This document shows, piece by piece, positions 45,715-56,624 of a DNA stretch of 64,000 bases. The stretch lies in NCBI GenBank assembly GCA_018417955.1, contig JACTVC010000017.1, positions 310,001-374,000 of the forward strand, given 5' to 3'. Each line of letters opens with the position of its first letter. The first letter of the stretch is position 1. The translations under genes were made by a program, and so were the position numbers. This DNA comes from Laccaria trichodermophora (lineage: Eukaryota > Basidiomycota > Agaricomycetes > Agaricales > Hydnangiaceae). The notes under the pieces are model-generated. The model made no database searches, was not told where the DNA came from, and was given only the letters and a program-made list of their open reading frames with translations.

Positions 45715-46986
45715 TCAATCGAAGCTGGCATCAATACCTTGCACGACCACAAGGTACGAAAATGTCAGAGAAGGTCGATTAAATAACTGTGAGCACCGTG
45801 CTTGGGCAGCATTGTTCAACTCCCGCCTCGACTCTTCACGGTCATACTCTTCACCAGTGCCAATCCACAATAAAATCTCCAAATGCAAGCGGCGTAGCTT
45901 GGTGTATCCGGGTAGAATTAGAACATCATTTAAGTCTGCTAAAAAGTCATATTGGAGCCTCGGATCTGTTGACAGCTCGATGAATATTTCTTCAAGACTG
46001 TTGCTTCTTTCTATCCGTCTCAGTTCGTGACAGAGACCAAACAGGGGGTCTTCGGGGTCTATCTCGTCAATGAAAAATCCTAACGACAATTTCCTGAGAC
46101 GTTCGAAGGAGCTGGAAGGCTGGAAAACACCGTGTAAGGAACGTTCCTCGTCAACTAGGAAATGATATATAAGGTCACCGAGTGAGAAACACAGAAGCCA
46201 TTGCGTACCTCCCAAACTAAGCGATGTGAGTTGAGTCGCCCTCTTCAATATCTCTCGAAGAGGGTGTACCTCTTGTTTTGACAGATCGGCGGTCAACTCC
46301 TGGAGATGAGAGAAATCGAGGATTGGAGGGCCATCCTGACCCCTAGTACCACAGATTAACTTCTCTAGTCCAACGCTCGTTGCACCAAGATTCAAGATCT
46401 GTGGCCTCGCGATGATTCCTGTTTCGGCATTCAAAAGTCGTGCATGGTCCTCGAGCGCACAAGAGTGAATGCCCAAATAGGTGAGGTTGGTGCACGGGGC
46501 AAAGAAAGAAACAGGAAAGTTGTCGATGCCCTGGAGAGTGATTGTATCCATTCTCGGCGAATAGGCAAGACGTGAGATGGCAGATTGCAACTCTGGCGCA
46601 ACCAAAGCCCAGTCGAAAGGACTGTACATGTACAAACTCAAAGCATGGAGCATTGAGAATCGGAGGAGGAGCTGGGAGATGATGTGGACCTCCTCGGCGT
46701 TAAAATTGGAAATCATAAAGAACAAACTTTGGGCGTAATTTGCAGCCTCGGGTACTTTGACAAGAATGTCCTCAAAGTTCTTGGCTTTCCTTGCTATGCA
46801 TTGGGACCGGCCCGTGGAATTTCCACTTGACAGGTAAATGTGGGCGAATAGATGACGACGACATCGATGAAGGAACAGATGGGAGGTTTGGGATAGTGAT
46901 TTGAGAGAGGCGATGTCCCTTTCGAACCAGATATCATCGATGAACTTGTCAATGAGCTCCTGGGGCAGGAACGTCCCTCGATCCAT
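45715..46986 (-). CDS. F-box/LRR-like protein, copy F-box-2B, intact
   Basis: One open frame runs from MDRGTFLPQELIDKFIDDIW (46986) to a stop at 45715, 423 residues. The family intron (46155-46208, GTACGC..CTAG, 54 bp) is here a multiple of three without a stop, so both spliced (405 aa) and retained (423 aa) forms would be in frame. The frame is open further upstream, with an ATG at 47037, but the 46986 start matches the other copies. Features: F-box-like N-terminus with LKSLSQTSHLFLHRCRRHLF, LRR-like centre (LHALSLYMYSPFDW, MDTITLQGIDNFPVSFF, LTYLGIHSCAL) and C-terminal LRRLHLEILLWIGTGEEYD. It is divergent from, and shares a promoter region with, the secreted-type gene at 47211. Confidence 0.75.
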   Translation of the reverse strand: MDRGTFLPQELIDKFIDDIWFERDIASLKSLSQTSHLFLHRCRRHLFAHIYLSSGNSTGRSQCIARKAKNFEDILVKVPEAANYAQSLFFMISNFNAEEVHIISQLLLRFSMLHALSLYMYSPFDWALVAPELQSAISRLAYSPRMDTITLQGIDNFPVSFFAPCTNLTYLGIHSCALEDHARLLNAETGIIARPQILNLGATSVGLEKLICGTRGQDGPPILDFSHLQELTADLSKQEVHPLREILKRATQLTSLSLGGTQWLLCFSLGDLIYHFLVDEERSLHGVFQPSSSFERLRKLSLGFFIDEIDPEDPLFGLCHELRRIERSNSLEEIFIELSTDPRLQYDFLADLNDVLILPGYTKLRRLHLEILLWIGTGEEYDREESRRELNNAAQARCSQLFNRPSLTFSYLVVVQGIDASFD

Positions 46987-47210
46987 TCTCTGGCTGAAGA
47001 ATGGGGGGAAGCCGAAGACTGTCATGGCTAAGTTCAAGTAAATTTAATCGTTTCAGTGTGCTCACGTGGTCTTTCCAAGAAAGGCAATATGTTTTGGCAG
47101 ACAGTTGTCTGCATGCATCTTCGACAGTCGACTTGACTGCTCACTCAAATGGAAGTGAGCCACGTTCTCTCATCCGCCACATCCATCCTGACATCTCTCA
47201 AGTCTGGAAT
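46987..47210. promoter_or_regulatory. Divergent promoter between F-box-2B and secreted-type gene B
   Basis: A 224-bp interval between opposed start codons, conserved with 30733-30975. The difference in length comes from small indels near 47035 and 47100. Confidence 0.45.
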
Positions 47211-48563
47211 ATGTTCGGATTCTGGCTCAGCCGCCTCACTCTACCCTTGCTGACGTCGTGGTCACCCAAGTCCTTGTCCGACGCAGAGGAGTACCCAAGC
47301 CTGTGTCTGCACTTCAAGACTTTGGAGCGCCTCTCCGAGTGCCTCGAAGAGTTCATCGTTCCCCGCGGCTTCTACGACCGGGTATCGTACGACGCAGCAC
47401 AACCAGACACTTCACAACGCACCGCTTGGTCAAACATCATCTCTTCCCTTCTCCATGTTGACGGAAATTGCTCTTCAATTCAGGTTCCAGCCTCATTCAC
47501 AGGGTTATATGACGTCGTTACATTTACCGAAAACACTGGGGCAAGCTTTTGCGTCTTTGTTGAGCTCACCGCCGATTGCCATGCATACAGGAAAGGATGG
47601 GGGGCAATGATCGTGCCCGCGCGACGGGAGGCAGTATCACGGGATGCCCATATCTCGGCTCCACATCCCGGATTTGATGTTGGAACACCTGCACAGGCGG
47701 CGTACATTTTCAAGGCGACTGGTTCAAAGAGTTTTCTTATGGCGGGGCGGACTCGCACTGCATTTTTGAACCCATCTCCTTGTATCTCTACAACCTCCCT
47801 GTCTGGGTATTATGAAACTGACCCCGCTCATAACAATGTGCCGTTCATCCAAGATTTCAGTTATTATCTGCTAATTGTCTTACAGGGGGAACCATTTTTT
47901 GACGCGAGTTTGGCGATATATGACTGGCAACAACGCAGGGGTTGCCCTTCTTCAACGTGTGCTTATATCCAAATGCACGGGAAAGGATCGTCTACGTGCC
48001 CTCTAGACCAAATGTTTCTGTCAGCAGGACTCGGTATGTAAAATATCCTCTTCAGTAGTCTCAAACTAACATTTTCCCAAGGCCGCTCCTCAACTGCCAA
48101 AGCATGGTACATAGATTCCAACGATAGGCCCGTGAAAAGGCTCAGAGGACATCTCCAACTCGCATTTCCACTTTGGAATGTCTCCCTTCCGCCGGACAGC
48201 TCTTGCGCTCTCACCGCCACTCGGAACGTTGTCGGTAGATACATCAACGGCGTCGACGAACACAGCGTCTGTCACACTGACGCTGATCCATCAGATGTAT
48301 CAGGTGACTTCATCCACGTCGAGCAAGATGATACATCTCGAGGAGCAGAGTCGTATAGAATGTGGGCTGCAGCTGTGAAGAGGACGTTTGGGACGACTTG
48401 TGCGGAGGGGATGTCGGTGGATCCAGATACGGGCCTTTGTGCGTATCTAAAACCACGAGGGCCTGCTGGTGATCCCATCTTCGATCATGTTATGTTCCCC
48501 TGTTTGAATCGGGGCATTCGTGCGCAATTGCTTCTGTGGATTCCCCTGTTGAATCATCTATGA
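47211..48563 (+). CDS. Secreted-type hypothetical protein, copy B, 418 aa, three exons
   Basis: Exons 47211-47837, 47886-48033 and 48082-48563 have the same lengths as in copy A (627, 148 and 482 nt) and join in phase. Start MFGFWLSRLTLPLLTSW is signal-peptide-like. The family blocks are all present (YDAAQPDTSQRTAW, SAPHPGFDVGTPAQAAYIF, CAYIQMHGKG, VVGRYINGVD, GDFIHVEQDD). One change from copy A is an Arg to Gly (GEPFFD) at the start of exon 2. Most differences from copy A look like single bases, which points to a recent duplication under constraint. Function unknown. Confidence 0.75.
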
Positions 48564-49275
48564 GAGGTTTAGGTGCCACTAGTGTATATTATAGTGACTA
48601 CTGTACGTTGGACTAAATGTGTCAGGAAGTCTTTTTCAATAGATCTTTCGATCCTTCCAGGTTCCTTCGTTCAATTGCATCCGAGTTGATGATTTGCCAT
48701 GTCGATGGGGATTGTATGCAAGTTCTAGGTGCTGAGCGCTGAGCAGGTATGAGTCTGTGCATTTACTCCTACCCCTCTCAGGATCTCAAATAGTCGACAC
48801 ATCTCAAATGCCTGCATAAAATATGAAAATTATGCCCCAAGAACCCATAAACAAATTCATTGATCCTCTCGTGGACTGAGAGATGTCGATTTTTTGAGCT
48901 TTAACGCGAAACGCCCATTCATTTGTTGAACTCAATTGCTCGGTCTGACTAATATCTCTTCGCCTCCAGCGGCACAAACAAGTCGCAGTCCTTAACACTA
49001 AAGGTCAAAAATCTTCACATCACTACGACACCCGAAATCTCTTCAGTGTTGGTGAATATCTAAGGTACAACGGGGCAAATAGTAATTTTGGGACAACTGT
49101 TCACTCTATTTTTTTGATTTCATTTTTCTCACTGGTACACATCGTCGAACTTCACGGAGTCATTCATAGGGCAAGGCGTTAAACTGTTCAATTTGAAAGA
49201 GGTACCATCAGAGCGTTGCTGCGTGTTAGTAAACCACCTTGAGTATTTAAAAAACTCCATACGGCGAGAATTTAT
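48564..49275. other. Spacer of block B with empty hAT site
   Basis: Downstream flank of the secreted-type gene, repeated at 32329-33547. GGAGTCAT at 49156-49163 is the unoccupied target of the MITE found at 32942. No gene seen. Confidence 0.6.
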
Positions 49276-50953
49276 GGACCTGGCCCCGAATTGAACAGGG
49301 TACCTCTAAGCCTGACTATCCGCCAGCTGTTGGCCAGCTGTATATGGGGAGGTGCGTTGTGCGCCCTGCACCACCAGTCCGCGGTATATAAAGTCAGTCC
49401 CAGACTAGAGAGTTATGTCCAGCCGCGACGGAAGCCGCCACTGGCATACAAGGGTCGGCTGGCCTAAAAAATACCCCTTGCTTGGAGGTAGTCAAGACCG
49501 CCTGCGCAACTCGTAAAAGAAACGCCTATGGTAGTTATCCAATGTTCCCGAATCGAACAGGATACCTCTACGTACGACGTAGGGCTCGAAGAACGTAGAG
49601 GTGCGCTGCACCCGCGCCACCAGGCCGTGATGTAACTAGAATAAAGCTAGTCCATCAAATAGTTGATCCTGGAGTAAATCCACGCATTCCAGAGACTGCC
49701 GTAACACCATCTCTGAGAGGGGAGTAGTCAAGACCAGCCTTGCGTATGTATCTTGTCAAGCACAAAAAATTTGTGCCATTTTACTCGTGGTTGACGCGTT
49801 GATGACCTGTTCCAGGATCGAACCTTGGGAAGCCTCTATGTACGCATCACAGCATATGGAGAGGTACGCACCGCGCTGCTCCCTGCGCCACCAGGCTGCT
49901 GTATTTCCAAAATCGGAGCACGGGCAAGTCATCGGCCACTGAGTATTAAGACCCAAGAATCAGGAAAAGGCTGCTGCATGTACGGAGGCGTAGTAGAACT
50001 TGGAAGAAGGCCTCCGGATTCGAATTCGCCAATCGATCGCTGAACGTGACGAGTCAAAGGTCGGCCTTTCGAAATGTCCGCCGATAACTACCGAGTAGAA
50101 TCGAGGGCGAGGGCTCACGTACCTTGTGGTTTTGGAGACTGAAGATAGATATTCAATAGCTGTTCACTTTATTCTGGACTTGTGACTGTACTTACTGCAC
50201 ACATCGCGAACTTCAGGGTTGAAAAACTTGTTCAAGGGTATTGTTCATAGGGCAAGTACGGGGCAAGGCGTTGACTTGTCCAATAAAGAGGTCCATCGGA
50301 GCCTTGGTGCTGGTCAGTGGACCATTCTGTGTGTTTCCCAAAAAGACTTCTTCATTAATATGATGGATTTGGTCCCGAATTGAACAGGATACCTCTAAGC
50401 ATCAGCTGTAGGTGGGTTGTGCGCCCTGCGCCACCGGTCCGTGGTATAAACACTCAGATCCAGACGGAAGAGATGTCCAAACGCGACGGAGACCGCCATA
50501 GAAGGGTCGGCTGGCCCCAAAAAAAATTTCCCAAGTTCCGTGAAGGTAGTCAACCAGCCTGCGCATCTCGTAAAAGCAAACATCTTTGCAGCGCGTATCC
50601 AGTGTTCCCGAATCGAACAGGATACCTCTACGTAGCACATAGGTTTGAAGAACGTAAAGGTGCGCTGCACCTGCGCCACCAGGCCGTGATATATCCATTC
50701 ACTATCTGAATAAAGTTAGCTCATCGAATATTTGAGCCTGAGCCTGGAGTAAATCCACGCATTCCAGAGACGGCCATAACACCACTGTGCATGGAAGTAG
50801 TCAAGACCAGCCTGGCGTATCTTGTCAATAGTAAAATTTGAGCACATACAAAGCTAGTGGGAATGACCTGTCCCCGGATCGAACCTGAGGATGCCTCTAT
50901 GTACGCGTCTTGAAAGCGTAGGCAGAGGTACACACCACTGCACCAGGCCGCTG
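49276..50953 (-). repeat. tRNA-like repeat trimers 1 and 2 of block B
   Basis: Six minus-strand modules lie in two sets of three: about 49276-49385, 49540-49632 and 49803-49905; then 50366-50444, 50599-50690 and 50873-50953. Spacing inside each set is about 250-265 bp. The third module of set 2 has A box TGGTGCAGTGGTG, B box GGTTCGATCC and a 5-3-5 paired central stem (CCTCT..TACGC with GCGTA..AGAGG). The second modules carry ACCTCTACGT paired with ACGTAGAGGT. Flanking sequences TCATAGGGCAAG and CCGAGTAGAATCGA frame each set. Confidence 0.65.
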
Positions 50954-51677
50954 TATATCCAGAATTGGGGCACGAGCAAGTTATCGGCGAAGAAAAGGCT
51001 CCTTCCTTCCATATGTATGCAGGCGTAATAGAACTTGAAAGAAGAGCTGCGGATTCGTCAAATCGATCGATCGCTGGATGTGACAAGTCAAAGGTCGGCC
51101 TTGCGAGATGTCCGCCGAGTACCGAGTAGAATCGAAGGCAAGCACCACTGACTTGCCACTGACCAGCCATAAGTAGTAGATTGATAGCTTGGAGATCCAG
51201 AAGATCCATATCGCCGCCTCAGATCAAAAAGAAAGTAAAATAATTAAAAAAAACAATCACATAACATACTTAGCAAATAAACTACTACAAGCGTTATACG
51301 AAATGACTGAATAATCGGCAGGTCAATTGCGAGAAGAGGAAAACTCGACAAGGTGCATGCAAAGTAGGTAAACTAAAGTAAGAAGAAAGCTCAGAGTCCG
51401 TGTGTGTCTGTGTGTCTGGATGAGCGGGCTACGAAGGAGAATCGAAAGTGTATGTGTGCGTGACGTGAGGGGGTAAGAGGGGAATGGAGTGAGTACTCGA
51501 AACAATCAACGGTACCCGCTTCTCAAAGAACATTCCCTTTTTTCGGTCTTGTCCTTCGTTTTTCATGTTAGGTAGGGGGGGGGGGGCTTTTTCTTTCTTC
51601 CACCAAATCTCAACGTCAGTCCTCCCACCCAAAATACTCAGAAAAACAAAAACAAAAAACTCACCTCCTCCCAAAGC

Positions 51678-53260
51678 CTACATCCTCTCCTCCGCCGGCA
51701 AACTATCATAAGTAGGCGGAATCTCCGCCTCGACCACATGTTCCTGCTCTCCCTCAATAACAGGAACCCTCCCTCCATCCCGATGAACAACCACCGACCC
51801 AGGAGGACTAACCGCCCCCGGCCTCCCACCACCCAAGTTCGAAGAAGAAGGTCCACCAGCAAGGTACGCCTGATGCGCCGCCTCTCTCACCCCGGCCCCA
51901 TGCTGAGAATACTCCCCATCTTGAGAAGGATTCATAACGTGCGCTCCTCCCCCCCTCATACCCAACGCCTCCATCTCTTTCGCGCTTCGTGGGTTATTGT
52001 AATACGCCCCTGCCCCCGCACCAACACCTGCATTACCACCGGCCCCGCCGCTGGAATTAGTCGTGTTCGTACGCGCGACGGACGGACCAGGGGACGGCCC
52101 GCGTCCGATGGGTGGTGCGTATGGCGATACGCCATGTGAAGAGGAGTGGTCCGAAATGGTGCTTGGGCCCTGATTAAGGAAGGCGCTGCGCGTAGGTGAT
52201 AGAGCACGAGGGTCTTGTTGTTGTTGTTGGCTATAAGCTCCGTACCCCGCTACGCCAGCTCCCAAGAGGGGTGAAGCGGCAGCAGCAGGGTAGGCATTGG
52301 CCATTTCCTGCTGCTGGGGGTTATAAGTGAAGGGAGTGACGATCCCCCCACCGATGGTTGACCCAGCCAACCGCCCGCCCATCCCGTCGTCTTCGTTCAG
52401 GAGCTGGTCGTCGTCGAGGTTGACTTGTGGGAGGGTCCCACCGCCGCCTCCGCCTCCGTGGTGCTGTAGACGGGCTGGGTCGAAGTTTCCGTCAAAGTCG
52501 TCTAGGTTGTTCCGACGTCGTCGGAGAAGGAAGAAGACGATTAGAGCTAGGAGGGCGAGGCCACCTACACCTGTGAGTTGAGAGAATTAGCTTGGTAATT
52601 ATGATTGGGGAGGACGGAGGGAGAAGCTTACCTCCAACAACACCACCTACGATAGCACCGACATTCGTTGAACTGTGATTGTTTTGCGGAAGAGGGCCGT
52701 TGGTGATTACTGAGCCTGGACCCACAACGGTGCTGACTTGGATATAAGTTGTGAAGACTTGACCGTTGGAGGTTGTTCTAAGATAGGAAATGTGATAAGA
52801 AGTATGTCGTATCAATTGATGAGGATCAGGAAAGTATGGAGCCGGACGCTACTGCAACGTGGAGTGTGGAAAGGGGGTAGGGACGTACACAGAAGCAGAA
52901 GTCCAAATGGACGTGGATGACTCGGTCAAAGTCGTCAGCGACGGCACACTCGAACTAGACGAACTCGACGAGCTGCTGAGACTTTCTGAACTGGAGCTTG
53001 AGCTGGGAGGGATGGAGCTCTGGGAGCTGGAGCTTGGAGGACTCGAGCTGGGAGGAAGGGTCGAGCTAGCTATCGGTGATGATGATGACTCTATCGAGAC
53101 TGCCGACGATGGAGGGACTAATGTAAGCAGATTAGCATGGCTACAAACATCGATAGGAAAAGAGAACCAGAAAGGATAGAACGAGTCGTATCCGACGCCG
53201 TCGTCGTCGACACCACTGGCAGAGACAACGACGTCGGCGACAACACCGGCGGAAGGGAGG
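51678..53260 (-). CDS. Ser-rich single-pass membrane protein, copy C
   Basis: Closely similar to copy B. Read on the minus strand: an ectodomain exon (about 53260-52890) with VSASGVDDDGVGYDSFYPFW, SHANLLTLVPPSS and long Ser/Pro runs, with splice donor GTACGTCCC near 52889. Next is an exon (about 52780-52635) with TTSNGQVFTTYIQVSTVV and NNHSSTNVGAIVGGVVGG and donor GTAAGCTTCT. The last large exon (about 52570-51678) has the membrane helix, RRRRNNLDDFDGNFDP, poly-Gly, DDDQLLNEDDG, a Gln-rich run, MNPSQDGEYSQ and PPTYDSLPAEERM. A signal-peptide-like frame (ALFLSCLFLVLLRPAS) lies just upstream at about 53275-53330, but in a different phase and without ATG, so the first exon is unresolved. Acts, by layout, as a surface membrane protein; function unknown. 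Confidence 0.7.
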
Positions 53261-53689
53261 ACATTCGTCTATGCCAGCTAGAGGCAGGTCTCAGTAGTAC
53301 AAGGAAGAGACAAGACAAGAATAGTGCGGGCGGCAAGAGAAAAGAGACTATTCTTGGTTCAAGTCATCATCCTTGCCTCAACCCATTTGCCTCCTTTTTT
53401 GCCTGCCGGCTCCCTACTTTTTTTGGAGCACGATCGAGGCGCCGCTATTATGTGAGCTCGATCACTAATGAATTGGCTTTGGAGCTGCCTCGAACCAACC
53501 TCCCCCCCCTAAACGAAAAACGAAGAGGAGAAGCTCTGCACTTACCTACTGCACGACCGGACGATAAAGACGACATTGAGCAAGGGGCGAAGCTTGTTCA
53601 AGGGAGGATCAAGATTTCAAATAAGTAGCACAAGGAAATCAGATCTGTCACATGTCACACATCATAAGGAGAATTACGTAAAATGACTT

Positions 53690-56610
53690 CACTTCTCGGC
53701 ATCCATTCTCCTCTTTACTCCTCCAACGCTCCAATGCATTACCTCTTTTCTTTTTTCAAGGTGAAAATAAATTCGGTCTCTTCCTTGGCACGCTCGGTTT
53801 TAAGTTCCAAGACTTCTCTGACGCTCCATAGAAGCTCGCATTACGGTATCTAGCTAGCGGCACTTCGGCTTTAGCTCCTCCGACGAGACGCTTCCTTATG
53901 CCGTTCCACACAGGTGATAGCTTGCTGCGATCAGTCTTCGTTGAAACTTAGCTGACCCCTTGCTCAATTCAAGCATGGCCATCGTTGTAACTTGTAAGTA
54001 GTCATTCGCTGTTCGATTTGGGACCACTGCTTGTTCTAAAATTATGAGCGCTCGCCTCTATGTCCACCGGCTATCAAATCCTCTTACCCGTTGCACACAC
54101 GCGAGACCTGGCGGCGCAAGGGAAAGCCGTGCTCCCCGACGTCGACGTACTTATCGTAGTCGCGTACCGAGAGTTCTCGTTCAATTCGAGACCAGGGCAA
54201 TAAGGCATGTGACAACAGCTTCTCATCTTTTGTTCATTGTTCGTATCTACCTGCAAGGACTTACAGATTGAGAACACGGGAAATCTCCACGATGTGCATT
54301 GCTGTGTGTGTTGGACGTTCCTGCGGTCTCACTATAAAGTAGGTAAGTATTAGCATGTTCTCTACTTATCTCACTCATCACGCCCAACCTCTCAGATCAC
54401 ATACTACCAATGAGAATCATATCTATCGAGCTGGGCATAGCACAAGCATCAACACCTCCGATGCAGACGTACAACGCCTTGCCACGGGCCCTTGTTCGAC
54501 CCGGGACCAGCACTTTCGATGTACTTCCCTTCTTTTACAAGTTCACGCTGTCTAGAGATCACATAAACCACCCAACCGCTTCTAAATACTTCAGACTTGG
54601 TGGTACAAGGCGTACCCACACCCTTCCATATGCATCGACTCGCGTTGGTTTGTTTGTGCATATGAATGGAAGTCGGGGAGGGCTCCTGTTCGATTCGGGA
54701 CAAGGTCATGACAACCGAGTTGTGAGTTTTTGTTACAAGCCAGGTTATAACTCTCACCCTCACTATTCCAACGTGTAGGTAAAACCACTCATACGGTCTC
54801 AAATCACCCAATCTGTCCTTTAAAACGCAGACATGGTGGTGTAAGGTGCATCTCCCCTTCGATGTATTTCAATGGACATGCGTAGAATGGAAGTCGGGGA
54901 GGGTTCCTGTTCGATTCGGGACCAGGTCACTGTATGAATATAGGATGTGTCAGTTTTTATTTGCTGAGGCATGACTCTCACCCTCACTACTCTCCCGATG
55001 TCATCTTAAACCTATTATTTCAGATCATGTTGCGCCAAATCAAATCAAGCACCCAATCCAGCCATTAAATTCCAGACCTGGTGGTGTAAGGCGCATCTCC
55101 CCTTCAATTTGCTTGAGATTTCGAATCGAGTGAAAGTAGGGAAGGTTCCTGTTCGATTCAGGATCAGGTTGCTAGGTGCAGTTTTAATTCTTATTTGCTG
55201 AGGTATGATGCCCCCCCTCACGAACTCCAACTTTCTTTTAGATCACACTCAGCTCAAATCAAATCAAGCACCCAATCCGCCAGTTATATTTCAGACCTGG
55301 TGGTGCAAGGCGCATCTACATCCCCGCCTTTTCGATGTACTTTCGTTTGCGTAGACGAATGGACGTTGGGGAGGGCTCCTGTTCAATCCGGGACCAGGCC
55401 GATGAAGACTGCCCAAGTGGGTTTTTTTACCCGATCATGACTCTCACCCTTGCTAAGGCGACTTCAGAAGTAATTGGTATGGGAGTGATGATCGAAGGGC
55501 TTTCAGGTAGGTGCACATATCGAGCGTTGGTTTGGAGGTTTCCTCTCCAATTCAGGACCAATGCATCTGTAACGACATCTTCATTCATATTTTTGTAACG
55601 TATCTGTATCTTGCTAGGTCCTCTTATATGTTATCAGTAGGTTGATTACTTCCCGCGTCGAGCGACAACTACCTTGTTCTACCAGGACTATTTGTCTTTA
55701 CTGGGTATGTGTTGATTAATTGGTGTTAACTCATTTCTAGATCTATCAAGTACTGGGAGTGGTGACGCATCGGAAAGCCTTGCACCTCACATCCGAGTCA
55801 ACACTGACTGGGATGCATCCCGTTCAATTCGGGACCAGTAGTATGTCTTGAGTTATGTGGCGAGTTACTTTTTCTGTTCATGAACTCATTTTCGTGCGGC
55901 TTCGGTACTGGGATTATATCTCTTATCTTGTTCGGGTGTGGGCTCGTTACTTCTTTATCTAGTCGACAATGCCTCATTGCCCCAGTCGCGAGTACATCGA
56001 TTGAGTTGGACATAGCTCAATGATAGCAACTCAATTCCACATCTCAAGAAAACTCGTTGCTTCACCATGGACACCCGTTCGATTCGGGACCAGCGCCTAG
56101 TAAATCCAACTTGATGGATATTTTTTGTGAAGAATTTGACGTAAAACCTATACCACGAACATTGAACAGTACCAGACCCGATGGCACAAAGAAAAGCTAC
56201 ACGAACGGAGTGCATATGTGTTGAGGAGAGCCCTGTTCGATTCAGGACCGGGTTGATAATGAAAACAAAGTGTCTGATTACAGACAAATCCCATAGTAAA
56301 CCTTCAAAGATTCATAGCACTAGAAGTGGCGCTAAGGAAGTTGTAGAGAAGTTGGAACTTCATTCGACGCACAGCGCTGAGCAAGTTTATGATTTATCCT
56401 GTTCTGTTCAGGGCTAGTATGTTGTCGAATGCGTTGACATGCATTTCCAATCGACTTTAATATTTCCTGTGAGCCTATATACTTCGGTTTGCCCAAGGGG
56501 CTCTGATGCGCCAGCTTGTTGACGGAGGACAAGGAAATTAGGTGTCACTCACATGTCACTAGTCACTCATTGACACTGTCACGACACCGTAACCGTGTCG
56601 ACATCGATTC
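53690..56610 (+). repeat. Composite tRNA-like array, unit 1 (CG-containing)
   Basis: Plus-strand tRNA-like modules lie at about 54105-54197, 54430-54511, 54594-54707, 54830-54928, 55074-55169, 55293-55400, 55752-55840, 56003-56094 and 56174-56254, with a degenerate one near 55490-55563. The modules at 54594-55400 repeat every 220-245 bp with a shared spacer (CTCACCCTCACTA, AAATCAAATCAAGCACCCAA). Typical module: GACCTGG at the 5' end paired with CCAGGTC at the 3' end, A-box-like TGGTGGTGTAAGG, central CATCTCCCC/GGGGAGGG stem and B box CTGTTCGATTCGGGA. The unit starts with CTCTTCCTTGGCACGCTC-like sequence that recurs at 56635. Confidence 0.65.
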
Positions 56611-56624
56611 CCCTCCGTGAAATA

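Noticed and set aside
50873..50953. Functional nuclear tRNA gene
   Set aside because: A and B boxes are good, but the central part is too long, the anticodon arm is not standard, and the module is one of many repeated copies; a tRNA-derived repeat fits better.
52859..53179. Leu/Glu-rich plus-strand frame (and its twin at 38647-38958)
   Set aside because: It is the complement of the Ser/Pro-rich ectodomain of the minus-strand membrane protein; the repetitive LELEEL look comes from antisense Ser codons.
54594..55400. CRISPR array (regular repeats with spacers)
   Set aside because: Repeats are about 100 bp, diverged, tRNA-like and eukaryotic in context; the spacers are themselves repeated.
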